64,000 nucleotides of DNA from assembly GCF_024298925.1 (NCBI RefSeq), contig NZ_CP101283.1, positions 2,671,001-2,735,000 on the forward strand, in the 5' to 3' direction. Of this stretch, positions 43,059 to 51,562 are shown in pieces (positions within the stretch are counted from its first letter, which is position 1; every line of letters begins with the position of its first letter). Made by a program: the position numbers and the translations under genes. Under the pieces are notes generated by a model that did no database searches, was not told the origin of the DNA, and was given only the letters and a program-made list of their open reading frames with translations. Source of the DNA: Phenylobacterium sp. LH3H17. GTDB lineage: Bacteria > Pseudomonadota > Alphaproteobacteria > Caulobacterales > Caulobacteraceae.

Positions 43059-43404
43059 CGCGAACCCTGCACGTCCGCGTCGCGCCAAGGCCGGACATCG
43101 GAATTCCACCGGAGCGCGGAACGCCGTCGGTTATGCGTCAGTGGGCCGCCGATGCGCGCAAGGGCCACCGCAACGCGCCCGCGTCGGGCCGGTCAGCGCC
43201 GGATCGACGTGCTGGAGTTCGACCGCATCGCCCGGTCCCTAGGAGCCGATCCCCTGGACCTGTTCCACGCGGCGACCAACCCGCCCTCACGCGCAGCGTG
43301 CGGACTCCAGGGGGCTCTGGGCGTGAAAACCGAGCGCCCTTGAGGGCGAGGCCGGTCTGCCGCGTATCCCCCTTAGGCCCCCAAACGTCACGGATGTTGA
43401 AACC
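43059..43404. other. Non-coding stretch containing an XRE-regulator relic
   Basis: 346 bases between the esterase gene and copC. Besides the HTH-regulator fragment at 43191-43280 it holds a weak dispersed motif near 43090 (AGGCCGGACATCGGAA). The promoter of copCD should lie in the last ~100 bases; no clear operator was identified. Confidence 0.4.
43191..43280 (+). pseudogene. Relic of an XRE-family HTH regulator
   Basis: One frame encodes GQRRIDVLEFDRIARSLGAD followed by PLDLFHAA. This matches the end of the Cro/C1 helix-turn-helix domain as found in short XRE regulators (…ESGQRRVDVVEF…ALGADP…LF). The first half of the HTH is missing or frameshifted, and no start with a ribosome site precedes it, so it is a fragment. 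Confidence 0.55.
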
Positions 43405-43770
43405 ATGCTCCGCAAGTCCTTCTCGATCGCAACCGCCCTGGGCGCCGCGGCGGCCCTGTTCGCCACCCAGGCCGCGGCCCACGCTCACCTGGTGAAGTCG
43501 GATCCCGCCGCGAACGCCACCGTCGCCGCGCCGGCGGCGATCTCGCTGACCTTCAACGAGAAGCTGGTCCCCGCGTTCTCGGGCTTCGAACTCACGATGG
43601 TCGAGCACAGGATGAAGGTCGCCGTGAAGACCACGATCTCGCCGGACGGCCTGACGATCCGTGGCGCGCCCCAGGGCAAGCTGATGGCGGGGACCTACAG
43701 GATCAGCTGGCGCGCGGCCTCGGCCGATGGGCACAGGATGACGGGCGACGTCACCTTCAAGGTCGGCTGA
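43405..43770 (+). CDS. copC: Copper-resistance periplasmic protein CopC
   Basis: 121 residues. The signal peptide ends at AQAAAHA, giving the mature start with the conserved His of the Cu(II) site (HAHLVKSDPAA). The Ig-like CopC fold continues with SLTFNEKLVPAFSGFELT and ends ASADGHRMTGDVTFKVG, whose DGH supplies the second histidine. The Met-rich Cu(I) loop of classical CopC is reduced (VEHRMKV), as in the Cu(II)-only type. It lies 2 bp before copD, so CopC passes copper to CopD for uptake into the cytosol. Confidence 0.93.
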   Translation: MLRKSFSIATALGAAAALFATQAAAHAHLVKSDPAANATVAAPAAISLTFNEKLVPAFSGFELTMVEHRMKVAVKTTISPDGLTIRGAPQGKLMAGTYRISWRAASADGHRMTGDVTFKVG

Positions 43771-43772
43771 CC

Positions 43773-44705
43773 GTGATCGAACAGGCCGTGGTCGCCGCGC
43801 GGCTGCTGCAGTACGCCGGCGCTTCGGTCCTGTTCGGCTTGGCGTGGTTCTGCCTCTACGCTCTTCCCGCGACCGGCCCGGTCTCAGCCGTGGGCGCGCG
43901 CTGGCCCCGCCCGGTGCTCCAGGCCGCCGCCGTGCTGCTGGCGCTCGGGGCCGCCGGCGGCCTCCTCGCCCAGACCGCGATGATGGCGGGCTCCTGGGCC
44001 GAGGGTCTGAAAGCCGGCTCGCTCGGCGTCGTGATCACCGGAACAGGCCTTGGGCGCGCCGGACTGATCCGAACCCTGGCGGCGCTGCTGGCGCTCGCGG
44101 CCCTCCTGGTCGTCCGGCCGGGACCGGCCTTGTGGCGCGTGACCGCCTTGCTCGGCGCGCTCGCCTGCGCCAGCCTGGCCTGGATGGGGCACGCGGCCGC
44201 CGCCGAGGGACCGGGCGCTCCCCTCCACCTCGCCAGCGACGTGCTGCACGCCCTGGCCGCGGGCGCCTGGATCGGCGCGCTGGCCGGGTTCCTGGCGCTG
44301 CTGCGCTCGCCCCTCCAGACGACGACGGCGGCGGCGGCGGCGGCGCATGCCGCCTTGGCGCGCTTCGCCGGGCGAGGATCGGCGGTCGTGGCGGTTCTGG
44401 TGCTCACCGGCCTGGCGAACAGCTGGTTCCTCGTTGGACCCGATCGCTTGGCCGCCCTCTGGACCACCGCCTACGGGCGGCTCCTCCTGCTGAAGCTTGG
44501 CCTGTTCTGCGCCATGCTCGCCCTGGCCGCGGCCAACCGGATGCGACTGACGCCACGGCTCGGAGCCGAGCTCGACCGCAACGCCTCTCCGGGGATCGCG
44601 CTCGCCCGTCTCAAGCAGAGTCTGGTCTGGGAGACCGGCCTGGGCCTGACCGTGCTCGCGGTGGTGGCCTGGCTCGGGACCCTGCCGCCGCCGGCCGCCG
44701 GATAG
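43773..44705 (+). CDS. copD: Copper uptake membrane protein CopD
   Basis: 310 residues from GTG 43773, with about eight membrane helices. Conserved CopD features: AAVAARLLQYAGASVLFGLAWF-like first helix, WMGHAAAAEGPGAPLHLASD with histidines, and DVLHALAAGAWIGALAGF; the later GRLLLLKLGLFCAMLALAAANR is the typical segment. Forms a two-gene operon with copC. Converges with the DUF4198 gene of the ten-gene run, with only 21 bp between, so no room for separate terminators was seen. Confidence 0.92.
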   Translation: MIEQAVVAARLLQYAGASVLFGLAWFCLYALPATGPVSAVGARWPRPVLQAAAVLLALGAAGGLLAQTAMMAGSWAEGLKAGSLGVVITGTGLGRAGLIRTLAALLALAALLVVRPGPALWRVTALLGALACASLAWMGHAAAAEGPGAPLHLASDVLHALAAGAWIGALAGFLALLRSPLQTTTAAAAAAHAALARFAGRGSAVVAVLVLTGLANSWFLVGPDRLAALWTTAYGRLLLLKLGLFCAMLALAAANRMRLTPRLGAELDRNASPGIALARLKQSLVWETGLGLTVLAVVAWLGTLPPPAAG

Positions 44706-44726
44706 TGTGGCGCCGCGAAGGTCCAG

Positions 44727-45554
44727 CTAGCGGATCTCGAAGGTCAGCGTCGCCCAGTTGGATTCGTAGGTCGCCTCGCCCGTGGCCTTCTGCATGTTGA
44801 TCAGGGTGATGTACCAGACGCCCGCCCGGGTCACCTTGAACGACCCGCGGCCATCGACGTCGGTGCGCAGCTTCACCGCGCGCCCGGACTGGGCGTCCGC
44901 CCCCTGGAACCCCCCGAAGCTCGCATAGGCGAGCTGGCCTGACATCGGCTGCCCCCTCAGAAGCGCCCGGAAGCCGATCGTGTCGCCGACCTTCACCGCC
45001 GCGGGGTTCTGGAGCAGCAGGATCTCGGCCGGGAGGCCGAAGGGCGTCGAATAGTCATCCGTCTGGGTCGAGCCCACCTGCAGGATGGTCTTCACATGCT
45101 TGGAATAGCGCTCGCGGACCGCTGTGCGGGGCGCTGTCTCGACTTGCCGGGCCTTGAGCACGTCCTCGACGCCGTCATGGCGGAGATAGTCCTCGAAGGC
45201 GTCGGCCGAGAGCTCGATGATCTTCGGCGCGGTGGAGACGCCGACGGCGTAGGTTCCGGCCTCGCCGAGCGTCAGGTCGAGATAGGACGTCACCTTGTCG
45301 TCGCGCCACTGGCTGGCGGACGGCCTGGTCACCTGGCCCCCCGCGATTACCTCGACCGTGCGCATCCGGTCGCGGGAGATCGGGTTCTCGCTCTTGTCGA
45401 ACGTCCCGTTGAACAACGCGATCTCGGTCCTGGTGTTCGGCGCGACGTGGAAGTTCGTGGGCTTCAGGAACATCTCGTGGGCCCCGGCCGCGAGCGACGT
45501 CAGCGCCAAAGCTCCGCCCAGCCCGAGGGCGATCAGAATTCGCCTGGTGGTCAT
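44727..45554 (-). CDS. DUF4198 periplasmic protein
   Basis: 275 residues with a signal peptide ending TSLAAGA, followed by the family hallmark HEMFLKPTNFHVAPN. Middle: FRALLRGQPMSGQLAYASFGG; end: DGRGSFKVTRAGVWYITLI. DUF4198 proteins are Ig-like periplasmic proteins frequently linked with nickel/cobalt or copper transport operons. It is the last gene of the minus-strand run from 54232, ten bases after the membrane-anchored protein. It probably binds metal through the N-terminal histidine; this is inference. Confidence 0.88.
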   Translation of the reverse strand: MTTRRILIALGLGGALALTSLAAGAHEMFLKPTNFHVAPNTRTEIALFNGTFDKSENPISRDRMRTVEVIAGGQVTRPSASQWRDDKVTSYLDLTLGEAGTYAVGVSTAPKIIELSADAFEDYLRHDGVEDVLKARQVETAPRTAVRERYSKHVKTILQVGSTQTDDYSTPFGLPAEILLLQNPAAVKVGDTIGFRALLRGQPMSGQLAYASFGGFQGADAQSGRAVKLRTDVDGRGSFKVTRAGVWYITLINMQKATGEATYESNWATLTFEIR

Positions 45555-45563
45555 GTCGGTCTC

Positions 45564-46229
45564 CTATGGGCCGGGCTGAGCCGCGCCCGCGGGCTGGATG
45601 TTCGCGAGGTTGCCCTCCTCGCCCGAGGGCACGAGCTGGTAGAAGCCGGAAAGCTTCAGCCGCACCTTGATCGGCCGGTCGGAGCGGTTGCGGAAGTACC
45701 AGCCGTGGATGCCGTCAACGGGGGCGCTCAGCGCCCCGTTGGCCTGGCTCCCGTTGCCCTTCTCGTAATCGGCCACCTGGACGGCGCCCTTCGCCTCGGC
45801 CGCCACGGTATGGCCGTGGAAGTCGAACATGAGGTCTTCGGGAACAGCCAGCCCCTCCGCCTGCCAGGAATAGAGCATCGTCCCGCCCTTCGGCAGGCGC
45901 ACCTTGAACTCCAGGGCGTTCTTGCGGCCCTCATCGCCGTCCGCGGCCAGCGGGATCTCGAAGACGTCGGTGCGGAAGCCTGACGCCTCCCGGCGGGCGG
46001 CCGGCGCACCGGCGTCCGCCGTCACGACCTCTTCCTTAGGCGCCCAGAGCCGCGACAGGCCCGTGGCCCGCCCCAGACCCAGCGGGTCCTTGTTGTACTC
46101 GGCCGGCAGCACCGCGGCGAAGGTGACGACGACGGCGACGGCCAACGCCCCCGCCATCGACAGGAGCAGGGTGCGCTTGGAGGGGGACGCGGGGTCCAGC
46201 GTGTCCGCCGGGGATCTAGGGTCCGACAT
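45564..46229 (-). CDS. Membrane-anchored periplasmic protein of the HupE cluster
   Basis: 221 residues with one N-terminal membrane segment (LLLSMAGALAVAVVVTFAAVL) after a short cytosolic start, leaving ~190 residues in the periplasm. That part reads as a beta-sandwich: LEFKVRLPKGGTMLYSWQ, LMFDFHGHTVAAEAKG, IHGWYFRNRSDRPIKVRLKLSG. It is found next to HupE/UreJ and DUF4198 genes and overlaps HupE's stop (TGATG). The HGH pair may bind metal. Function unknown. Confidence 0.75.
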   Translation of the reverse strand: MSDPRSPADTLDPASPSKRTLLLSMAGALAVAVVVTFAAVLPAEYNKDPLGLGRATGLSRLWAPKEEVVTADAGAPAARREASGFRTDVFEIPLAADGDEGRKNALEFKVRLPKGGTMLYSWQAEGLAVPEDLMFDFHGHTVAAEAKGAVQVADYEKGNGSQANGALSAPVDGIHGWYFRNRSDRPIKVRLKLSGFYQLVPSGEEGNLANIQPAGAAQPGP

Positions 46230-46957
46230 CAGGCCGGTGCTCCATAGGCCAGGCCGCCGAGCTGGAAGCCGATCAAGAGAAAGCCGGCCGTCATGATCAC
46301 GACGTTGGCGGCGGTGGACATGCGGCGATAGCCCGGCAGGGTGCGCCAGCCGAGGATCAGGGCCAGCATGAAGGTGAGCGCGATCAGCTGCCCGATCTCC
46401 ACGCCGACATTGAACGACAGCATGTTGGTCAGCAGTCCCTTCTGCGGGAGTTCCAGGGCCTGAAGCTTGGTCGCCAGGCCAAACCCGTGGATCAGGCCGA
46501 ACCCGAAGACGGCAACCTTGGTGTTGGGCTGGACGCCGAACAGGGTGCGGAAGCCGCCGAGGTTGTCGAAGGCCTTGTACGCCACCGACAGGCCGATGAT
46601 CGCATCGACAAGGTAGGGATTGACCTCGATCCGCCCCAGGACCCCGGCGAGCAGGGTCAGGGAGTGCCCGACCGAGAAGAGGGTCACATAGAGGCCCACA
46701 TCCTTCATCCGGTAGAGGAAGAAGATGACGCCGAGCAGGAACAGCAGGTGGTCGTAGCCCGTCACCATGTGCTTGGCGCCGAGGTAGAGAAACGGGACGA
46801 TGTCGGGGCCCTGGGTGGCGGCGACGAAGGCGGCGTCCTTTCCGCCCAGGCCGTGGGCGGCGGCGGTTCCGGCCGCCACGAGGGCGAGCAGGAGCGCGGC
46901 GGCCGGCGCGAAGGCCGCGCGGCTTACGCCCCGAAATGTGGAAAGCCTGGGTTTCAC
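46229..46957 (-). CDS. HupE/UreJ-family membrane permease
   Basis: 242 residues with a signal-like first helix and about six to seven membrane segments. HupE/UreJ motifs: FLYLGAKHMVTGYDHLLFLL, TLFSVGHSLTLL and GFGLIHGFGLATKL, whose His and Asp residues bind Ni/Co in the family. It is coupled to the following anchor-protein gene. In this cluster it could be the inner-membrane step for a metal delivered by the TonB receptor at 51563. Confidence 0.88.
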   Translation of the reverse strand: MKPRLSTFRGVSRAAFAPAAALLLALVAAGTAAAHGLGGKDAAFVAATQGPDIVPFLYLGAKHMVTGYDHLLFLLGVIFFLYRMKDVGLYVTLFSVGHSLTLLAGVLGRIEVNPYLVDAIIGLSVAYKAFDNLGGFRTLFGVQPNTKVAVFGFGLIHGFGLATKLQALELPQKGLLTNMLSFNVGVEIGQLIALTFMLALILGWRTLPGYRRMSTAANVVIMTAGFLLIGFQLGGLAYGAPA

Positions 46958-46991
46958 GGAAACGCTCGAGGGGCTGTCGCGGCGGCGAGGA

Positions 46992-47309
46992 TCAGCGGGC
47001 CTTGGCCGGCGGCGGGCTGATCACCAGGTCGATCGCCACCAGGTCGGTCATGCTGTCGCCGAAGCCGAGCGCCTTCACCGACTGACCGACCTTCAGATCC
47101 TTCAGGCCGAGCGGCTTGCCGGCCATCTTGACCCGGGTGTTGCTGTCCACTTCAAGCGTGACGACCTTTCCGTCCTGCATCCGGAGCTGAATCGTCTTGG
47201 CGGACACGGCCGTGACCTGGCCCGCGACCGACATCTCATCGTGCGCCGCGGCCGGAAGGGCGACAAGCAGGGCCGCTGCGGCGGCGAATGGGGCGAGGAC
47301 GTTGCGCAT
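46992..47309 (-). CDS. Small periplasmic beta-barrel protein (DUF5666-like)
   Basis: 105 residues from ATG 47309 with GGAG upstream. Signal peptide ends ALPAAAH. The mature ~80 residues form an OB-like pattern: MSVAGQVTAVSAKTIQLRMQ, GKVVTLEVDSNTRVKM, LKDLKVGQSVKALGF. Resembles DUF5666/YgiW-like small periplasmic proteins, whose functions are mostly unknown. The N-terminal HDEM could hold copper or nickel. Part of the minus-strand metal run, 34 bp before hupE. Confidence 0.7.
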   Translation of the reverse strand: MRNVLAPFAAAAALLVALPAAAHDEMSVAGQVTAVSAKTIQLRMQDGKVVTLEVDSNTRVKMAGKPLGLKDLKVGQSVKALGFGDSMTDLVAIDLVISPPPAKAR

Positions 47310-47359
47310 GGAGAAACTCCGGAAACGGAATGAGATGGAAGGCGTGAGCGCCGGTGGCC

Positions 47360-48097
47360 TCAAGCGGCGGGTGGGTTCGGCCGCGGCGTGAAGCGCGCGA
47401 CCAGATCGTAGGCTTCGCCCGGGAAGGTCAGGCGGACGTGCGTGATCTTGTCGGCGCCGCGCCAGGTCCGGCGCTCCAGAACAAGACAGGCCGCGGCGGG
47501 CTCGATGGTGAGGATAGAGGCGGTCTGACGAGAGACGTTCGCCGCGCTGATCCGGTGCTCCGCCTCCGTCCACGGCACATGTCCCAGGAGCCAGCTTCCG
47601 GGCGCGATCGTGCCGAAGTCCACGCCCTCGGCCTCGGGCACGGATTCCAGATTGATCAGGCGCTCTTCCAGCGCGAAGGGCCGCCCCGAGGCCCGATGCA
47701 GGCAGCGGAGCGCCAAGACGTCGGCCGCCGAGTCGAGGCCAAGATCCTCCAGCTCACGCCGCGTCGCGCTGCGAGCCTTGCGCGAGAGCAGATCGTATCC
47801 GTAGGGCTCGCCACGCTCGGTGACCTCGGTGGCGATATCGGGGACATCCAGCACCACGGAGTGGATCCGGGGGCGGGACACGAAGGAGCCGGTCTTGCGG
47901 TGGCGGACGATGAGTCCCGCCTCCGCCAGAGGGCCCAGCGCGCGGTTCACGGTCATCCGCGAACATCCATACTGCGCCATCAGCTCGTGCTCGAACGGGA
48001 TGCGGTGGCCAGGCGGCCAGGCGCCCGAGAGGATCCGCTCGGAAATCTCCGAGCGGATCCGCCGTGTCAGGCCCTTCTGGAGGGGTTCGACCGTCAT
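47360..48097 (-). CDS. GntR-family regulator, HutC subfamily
   Basis: 245 residues from ATG 48097; the frame is open to a GTG at 48268 that overlaps the previous stop, which would add a 57-residue Ala/Gly-rich extension. wHTH: RRIRSEISERILSGAWPPG, HRIPFEHELMAQYGCSRMTV, NRALGPLAEAGLIVRHRKTG, SFV. The UTRA ligand domain follows (LRCLHRASGRPFALEERLIN ... VSRQTASILTIEP), as in HutC. It is encoded within the operon downstream of the HExxH gene, and a GTATATAC palindrome (54334-54345) lies at the operon promoter. Histidine or urocanate is the known HutC ligand, but no hut genes are here. Confidence 0.9.
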   Translation of the reverse strand: MTVEPLQKGLTRRIRSEISERILSGAWPPGHRIPFEHELMAQYGCSRMTVNRALGPLAEAGLIVRHRKTGSFVSRPRIHSVVLDVPDIATEVTERGEPYGYDLLSRKARSATRRELEDLGLDSAADVLALRCLHRASGRPFALEERLINLESVPEAEGVDFGTIAPGSWLLGHVPWTEAEHRISAANVSRQTASILTIEPAAACLVLERRTWRGADKITHVRLTFPGEAYDLVARFTPRPNPPAA

Positions 48098-48264
48098 GCG
48101 CCGGGCGCTCCCCGCCCCCAGGATCTCCGCAGGCGTCGCTTCGGCCACGCCGCGCGCGACTGCGCCGGCCGGCCCGAGGCCCCTTGCCAGCGCGCCCTTG
48201 GAACCGGTCTTCGCACCGTCCCGCACACGCTTCGAGGCCAGGGTCGCCGGCGCCACGTCCGTCG

Positions 48265-49269
48265 TCACCACTTTGGGTCCATACTCGGTGTGCCCGGGAA
48301 GCGGACCACCTTGTCGCCGTAGAGGGGGTCGTAGTAGTGCCCGCCGTCCACGTAGTCGCGGTTCCACGCCTTGGTCCCGTCGGGGCGGAGACGATAAAGA
48401 TACGGCGACATCAGCAGGCGCTCGCGATGCCAGCGGCCCTCCGCCCCGGACGGAATGTCCTCCCCCGACCCGTAGAGCATCAGTCCACCGTCGGCGTAGA
48501 CTTCGTGGGCCGGGCTGGTTTCCTTATACTCGTGGCTAACGTTCATGACCTTGTGGCCGATCTCGTGGGCGACGGTCCGCCGGGCCCGGCTGGGCGTCGA
48601 GAGGTTGTCGAGGGTGATGACGCCCCGGTACGCCCTCGGGATCGTGTTCCAGTAGGAGTAGGACGGGAACGAAAGGCCGCCCGTGCGCACCATCTTGACC
48701 GTCCAGTTCCGGGCGTCGGAGCGATCCAGGAACGGCATGATCACGTCCTGCAGGCCCACCAGGTAGATGGTGCGGTCGCTGTCCTTCCGGGGCTCGATCA
48801 TGCTTTGGAAGGCCTGCAGCGCCATGTCCGTCAGTTCGCTCGGATGGCGCGTGTTGCCCTCGTACATGTTGATGTACTCGGTATCGGGCACTCGCGGGAT
48901 CTCGTTGGCCTGGATCGCCAGGAACCGAGGATTGATCGCGCCGGTCTTGACCGTGACCAGATTGATCTGGACGCCGGTGGGCCGGTAGATCTCCTTCGCC
49001 GCGCGGACGCCCTCCAGCATCTGCTCCAGGGTGAGCTTGTTGAATGACGGGTCGAAGTTCGACGGGATGTAGATCACCACATCCATTGTCAGCTTGCCGG
49101 GTTCCAGATCCTTGTTGAAGGCGACCAGGTCGACGGAGGGGACGACCTTCCAGGCCACCGGCTTGACGGCCGGCGCCGCCAGCGCCGGGGCGACCGCTGC
49201 GCCGTGGAGGCACAGCGCCGCCAGAGCCGCCAGCAGGCGGTGCGAGGTCCGCACGGGCAATACTCCCAT
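48265..49269 (-). CDS. Secreted HExxH zinc-metalloprotease-like protein
   Basis: 334 residues from ATG 49269, which overlaps the preceding stop (TGATG). Signal peptide ends VAPALA. The zinc motif is TVAHEIGHKVMNVSHEY. HExxH is complete, and a third His stands seven residues after the second (metzincins have six), so it is metzincin-like at best. NFDPSFNKLTLEQMLEGV and the repeated Tyr-rich tail (GGHYYDPLYGDKVV) are not from a family I can name. Encoded between a secreted cupin and the GntR regulator, it probably acts in the periplasm on a protein or peptide. Confidence 0.7.
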   Translation of the reverse strand: MGVLPVRTSHRLLAALAALCLHGAAVAPALAAPAVKPVAWKVVPSVDLVAFNKDLEPGKLTMDVVIYIPSNFDPSFNKLTLEQMLEGVRAAKEIYRPTGVQINLVTVKTGAINPRFLAIQANEIPRVPDTEYINMYEGNTRHPSELTDMALQAFQSMIEPRKDSDRTIYLVGLQDVIMPFLDRSDARNWTVKMVRTGGLSFPSYSYWNTIPRAYRGVITLDNLSTPSRARRTVAHEIGHKVMNVSHEYKETSPAHEVYADGGLMLYGSGEDIPSGAEGRWHRERLLMSPYLYRLRPDGTKAWNRDYVDGGHYYDPLYGDKVVRFPGTPSMDPKW

Positions 49270-49952
49270 CAAGGCTTGATCTTCAGAACGGCGTCGAAGT
49301 TCGGATTGACGCTGCGGGCGTAGGCGATCGCCGGATCGTCCGGCTTCAGCTCGCTATAGTAGAACGGGGCGCCATTCTTGCGGTCCTTGTCGACCGACGC
49401 CTGCATCGCCTTGATCCCGCGATTGAACACGTCGTAGTCCTTGTTCTCGCCCTTTGGCTTGACGACCAGCAACAGGGCCGGCTCGTTGAATGGCGCTTCC
49501 CAGCCGGTCGGCATCTTGTCGCCGAAGCGGAACAGGGCGCCGGGCTGCATCACATGCCGCTTGCCCTCGCTCGCCAACACCCACTTGCCGCGCACCGTGT
49601 AGATGATGCTTCCGATGTCGTGGGGATGTTCGGCCAGGAACATGCCGGGCTGCAGCTCGATGAAGAAGGCGCGGGTTTCCTCGGCGAAGAGCAGCGGCCC
49701 GAAGATCCCCTCGTGGGTCGCAATCGCCGACTTGTTCTTAACCGCGTCCTCGAGGTTCGGAATGATTTCGACGTTCGTGGCCAGTTGAATATAGGCCGGC
49801 GAGATCGGTGTCGCGGGCACCGTCGTCTTCGGGAGTACGGCGTGCCCAGGCGCATGGTGGGCGTGGGACGTCGCCGGCGCGGCGGGCCCGGCGGCCTGGG
49901 CGAAGGCGCTCGCAGGCAGCAGAAGCGCGATCAGAAAAGCGGCATGCTTCAT
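49269..49952 (-). CDS. Secreted cupin-domain protein with His-rich N-terminus
   Basis: 227 residues. Signal peptide ends ASAFA. The mature start is histidine-rich (SHAHHAPGHAV), and a cupin barrel follows: FFIELQPGMFLAEHPHDIGS, IIYTVRGKWVLASEGKRHVM, QPGALFRFGDKMPTGWEAP. EHPHD supplies the metal histidines. The tail DVFNRGIKAMQASVDKD is helical. It overlaps both neighbours by 1-4 bp, so the three products are made together. A periplasmic metal-binding or sugar/ester-binding role is possible; the reaction is unknown. Confidence 0.75.
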   Translation of the reverse strand: MKHAAFLIALLLPASAFAQAAGPAAPATSHAHHAPGHAVLPKTTVPATPISPAYIQLATNVEIIPNLEDAVKNKSAIATHEGIFGPLLFAEETRAFFIELQPGMFLAEHPHDIGSIIYTVRGKWVLASEGKRHVMQPGALFRFGDKMPTGWEAPFNEPALLLVVKPKGENKDYDVFNRGIKAMQASVDKDRKNGAPFYYSELKPDDPAIAYARSVNPNFDAVLKIKP

Positions 49953-50785
49953 GATTGTACCCTTTCGTTCTGGCTAGGCAGGGACGGGTCCTGCGCAGGT
50001 TGGTGATGACGGCGATCAAGTTCGAGCGCCGGCGGGAATCCGGGGCGCTGAGAGCGCTCGCGCGCCTTCCAGCGACGGCCCAGGCGGGCGGACGGCCCGG
50101 TGATCCAGGCGATGTCCGACCCGCGGAAGCTGCGGAACAGCAGGATGAGGCCGGAAAGCGCGAGCCAGGCCACCCCCGTCGCGACGGTCACGATCAGGGG
50201 GTGGTTGAAGCTCTGGCGGTCGCCATAGTTCATGATGTGGAGCATCCAGGCGATGTCCCACAGCCGCCAGGTGTCGGTCTTTGCGCCCAGGACCTCGCCG
50301 GTGGCGCGCGACACGAACAGGGCGGTATGGTCAGCGTCCGCGAAGCCTATCCGCCAGACGGGCCGCGCCATGTCGCGGGTCTCGTGGGTCGAGGCCTCGA
50401 CGAAGCTCACGCTCTCAATGGGCGCGGTTCCGGCGTAGCGGGCGGTGGCCAGGGCGCGGGCCATCGCGGCGTCGACCTCGAACGGCCGAGCCGCGCCGGC
50501 GTCGAGCAGGACGACCCCATCAGCGGTCTTGGCCTGATAGACCCAGCGATCGAGCAGCGGCTTCAATTCGAGCCCGACGATCGGGGCGCCGATAGCGGCC
50601 TGGACCGCCGCCAGGGGCGCCGGCACGGGACCAGATGTCAGCTGGGCGACGGGCAGGATGGCGTGCTCGCCGCTCACCTTGTGATGGTCGAGGAGCGCCA
50701 TCACCGCGCCGCTCAGCGACCAGATCAGGAACTGCAGGCCCAGGACGAGGCCGAACCATTTGTGGAGCTTGCGGATCAGCAACAT
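49949..50785 (-). CDS. PepSY-domain membrane protein (second of a pair)
   Basis: 278 residues with an N-terminal helix (LHKWFGLVLGLQFLIWSLSG), a PepSY-like periplasmic part and a C-terminal helix (LIVTVATGVAWLALSGLILLF). It shares with the next gene's product the motif WRLWDIAWMLHIMNYGDRQ. PepSY_TM proteins next to TonB receptors are often linked to reduction of imported ferric or metal chelates. It starts 4 bp after the other PepSY gene and overlaps the cupin gene by 4 bp. Confidence 0.85.
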   Translation of the reverse strand: MLLIRKLHKWFGLVLGLQFLIWSLSGAVMALLDHHKVSGEHAILPVAQLTSGPVPAPLAAVQAAIGAPIVGLELKPLLDRWVYQAKTADGVVLLDAGAARPFEVDAAMARALATARYAGTAPIESVSFVEASTHETRDMARPVWRIGFADADHTALFVSRATGEVLGAKTDTWRLWDIAWMLHIMNYGDRQSFNHPLIVTVATGVAWLALSGLILLFRSFRGSDIAWITGPSARLGRRWKARERSQRPGFPPALELDRRHHQPAQDPSLPSQNERVQS

Positions 50786-50789
50786 GGCG

Positions 50790-51494
50790 TCAGGCTGCTC
50801 TCGGCCGGCGACGCCGCCGGAAACTGTAGAGCAGCAGCCAGGCGCCCGTCGCAGACGCCAGCACCGCCAGCCAGGTGAATCCCGTCAGCAGTAGGTTGTT
50901 CACATCCTGCCGGTCGTCATAGTCCATGATGTGGAACATCCAGACCACGTCGAACGCCCGCCACAGGTCGTGACGACGGGTGATCAGCTCCCCGGTGAAC
51001 GGCGAGATGTAGAAGGTCGGCCGCCAGGCCCCCTCGAACTCCACGCGCCACAGCGGCACGGGACGAGTCTGGACCTCCAGCGGCGCCTTCGTGATCAGCT
51101 CGACGCTGACGACGTCACCACGCTCGGCGAACAGCGCCCTGGCGCGCGCTTCCGCGGCCGCGCGGCTCAGCGGCGAGAGCTTCTCGCCCGTGCGGGCGTC
51201 GAACAGCGCCTTTCCGCCCTCGGCCTCGACCACATAGACCGGTTGGCCCAATTGGCTCTCAAGCCGGGCGCGCTCGAGCCCAGGCGCGAGGCCCGCAAGG
51301 CGCGCGGGCTCAATCAGCCCCGGTAGCGCCATTGGGGCAGGCGCCTCGGACTTCACGAGGCGGTCGCCATGGATGATGTCGATGTGGACCGCCGTCATGT
51401 AGATTCCACCCAGCGTCCAGGCGACCGCCTGGACGGCGACGATCAGCGCCAGCCATTTGTGGACGGAGCGCGCGAGGGCGGGCAGTCGGATCAT
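50790..51494 (-). CDS. PepSY-domain membrane protein (first of a pair)
   Basis: 234 residues: N-terminal helix VHKWLALIVAVQAVAWTLGG, periplasmic PepSY part (GQPVYVVEAEGGKALFDART), then WRAFDVVWMFHIMDYDDRQD and the final helix LLTGFTWLAVLASATGAWLLLY with an arginine-rich tail. Paralog of the next gene and 68 bp after the TonB receptor. The conserved His in the HIM(D/N)Y motif could ligate haem or metal. Electron transfer to an imported metal chelate is inferred from family and place. Confidence 0.85.
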   Translation of the reverse strand: MIRLPALARSVHKWLALIVAVQAVAWTLGGIYMTAVHIDIIHGDRLVKSEAPAPMALPGLIEPARLAGLAPGLERARLESQLGQPVYVVEAEGGKALFDARTGEKLSPLSRAAAEARARALFAERGDVVSVELITKAPLEVQTRPVPLWRVEFEGAWRPTFYISPFTGELITRRHDLWRAFDVVWMFHIMDYDDRQDVNNLLLTGFTWLAVLASATGAWLLLYSFRRRRRPRAA

Positions 51495-51562
51495 CGATCA
51501 GGACTCGAAGGGAGAGGCGCCGGCGGCCTGTGGGGATGCCGCCGACGCCTCCCGGGGGACCA

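Noticed and set aside
48098-48268. Longer start for the GntR regulator at GTG 48268
   Set aside because: Kept as a possibility only: the extra 57 residues are low-complexity Ala/Gly and absent from the normal HutC size, although the GTGA overlap is suggestive.
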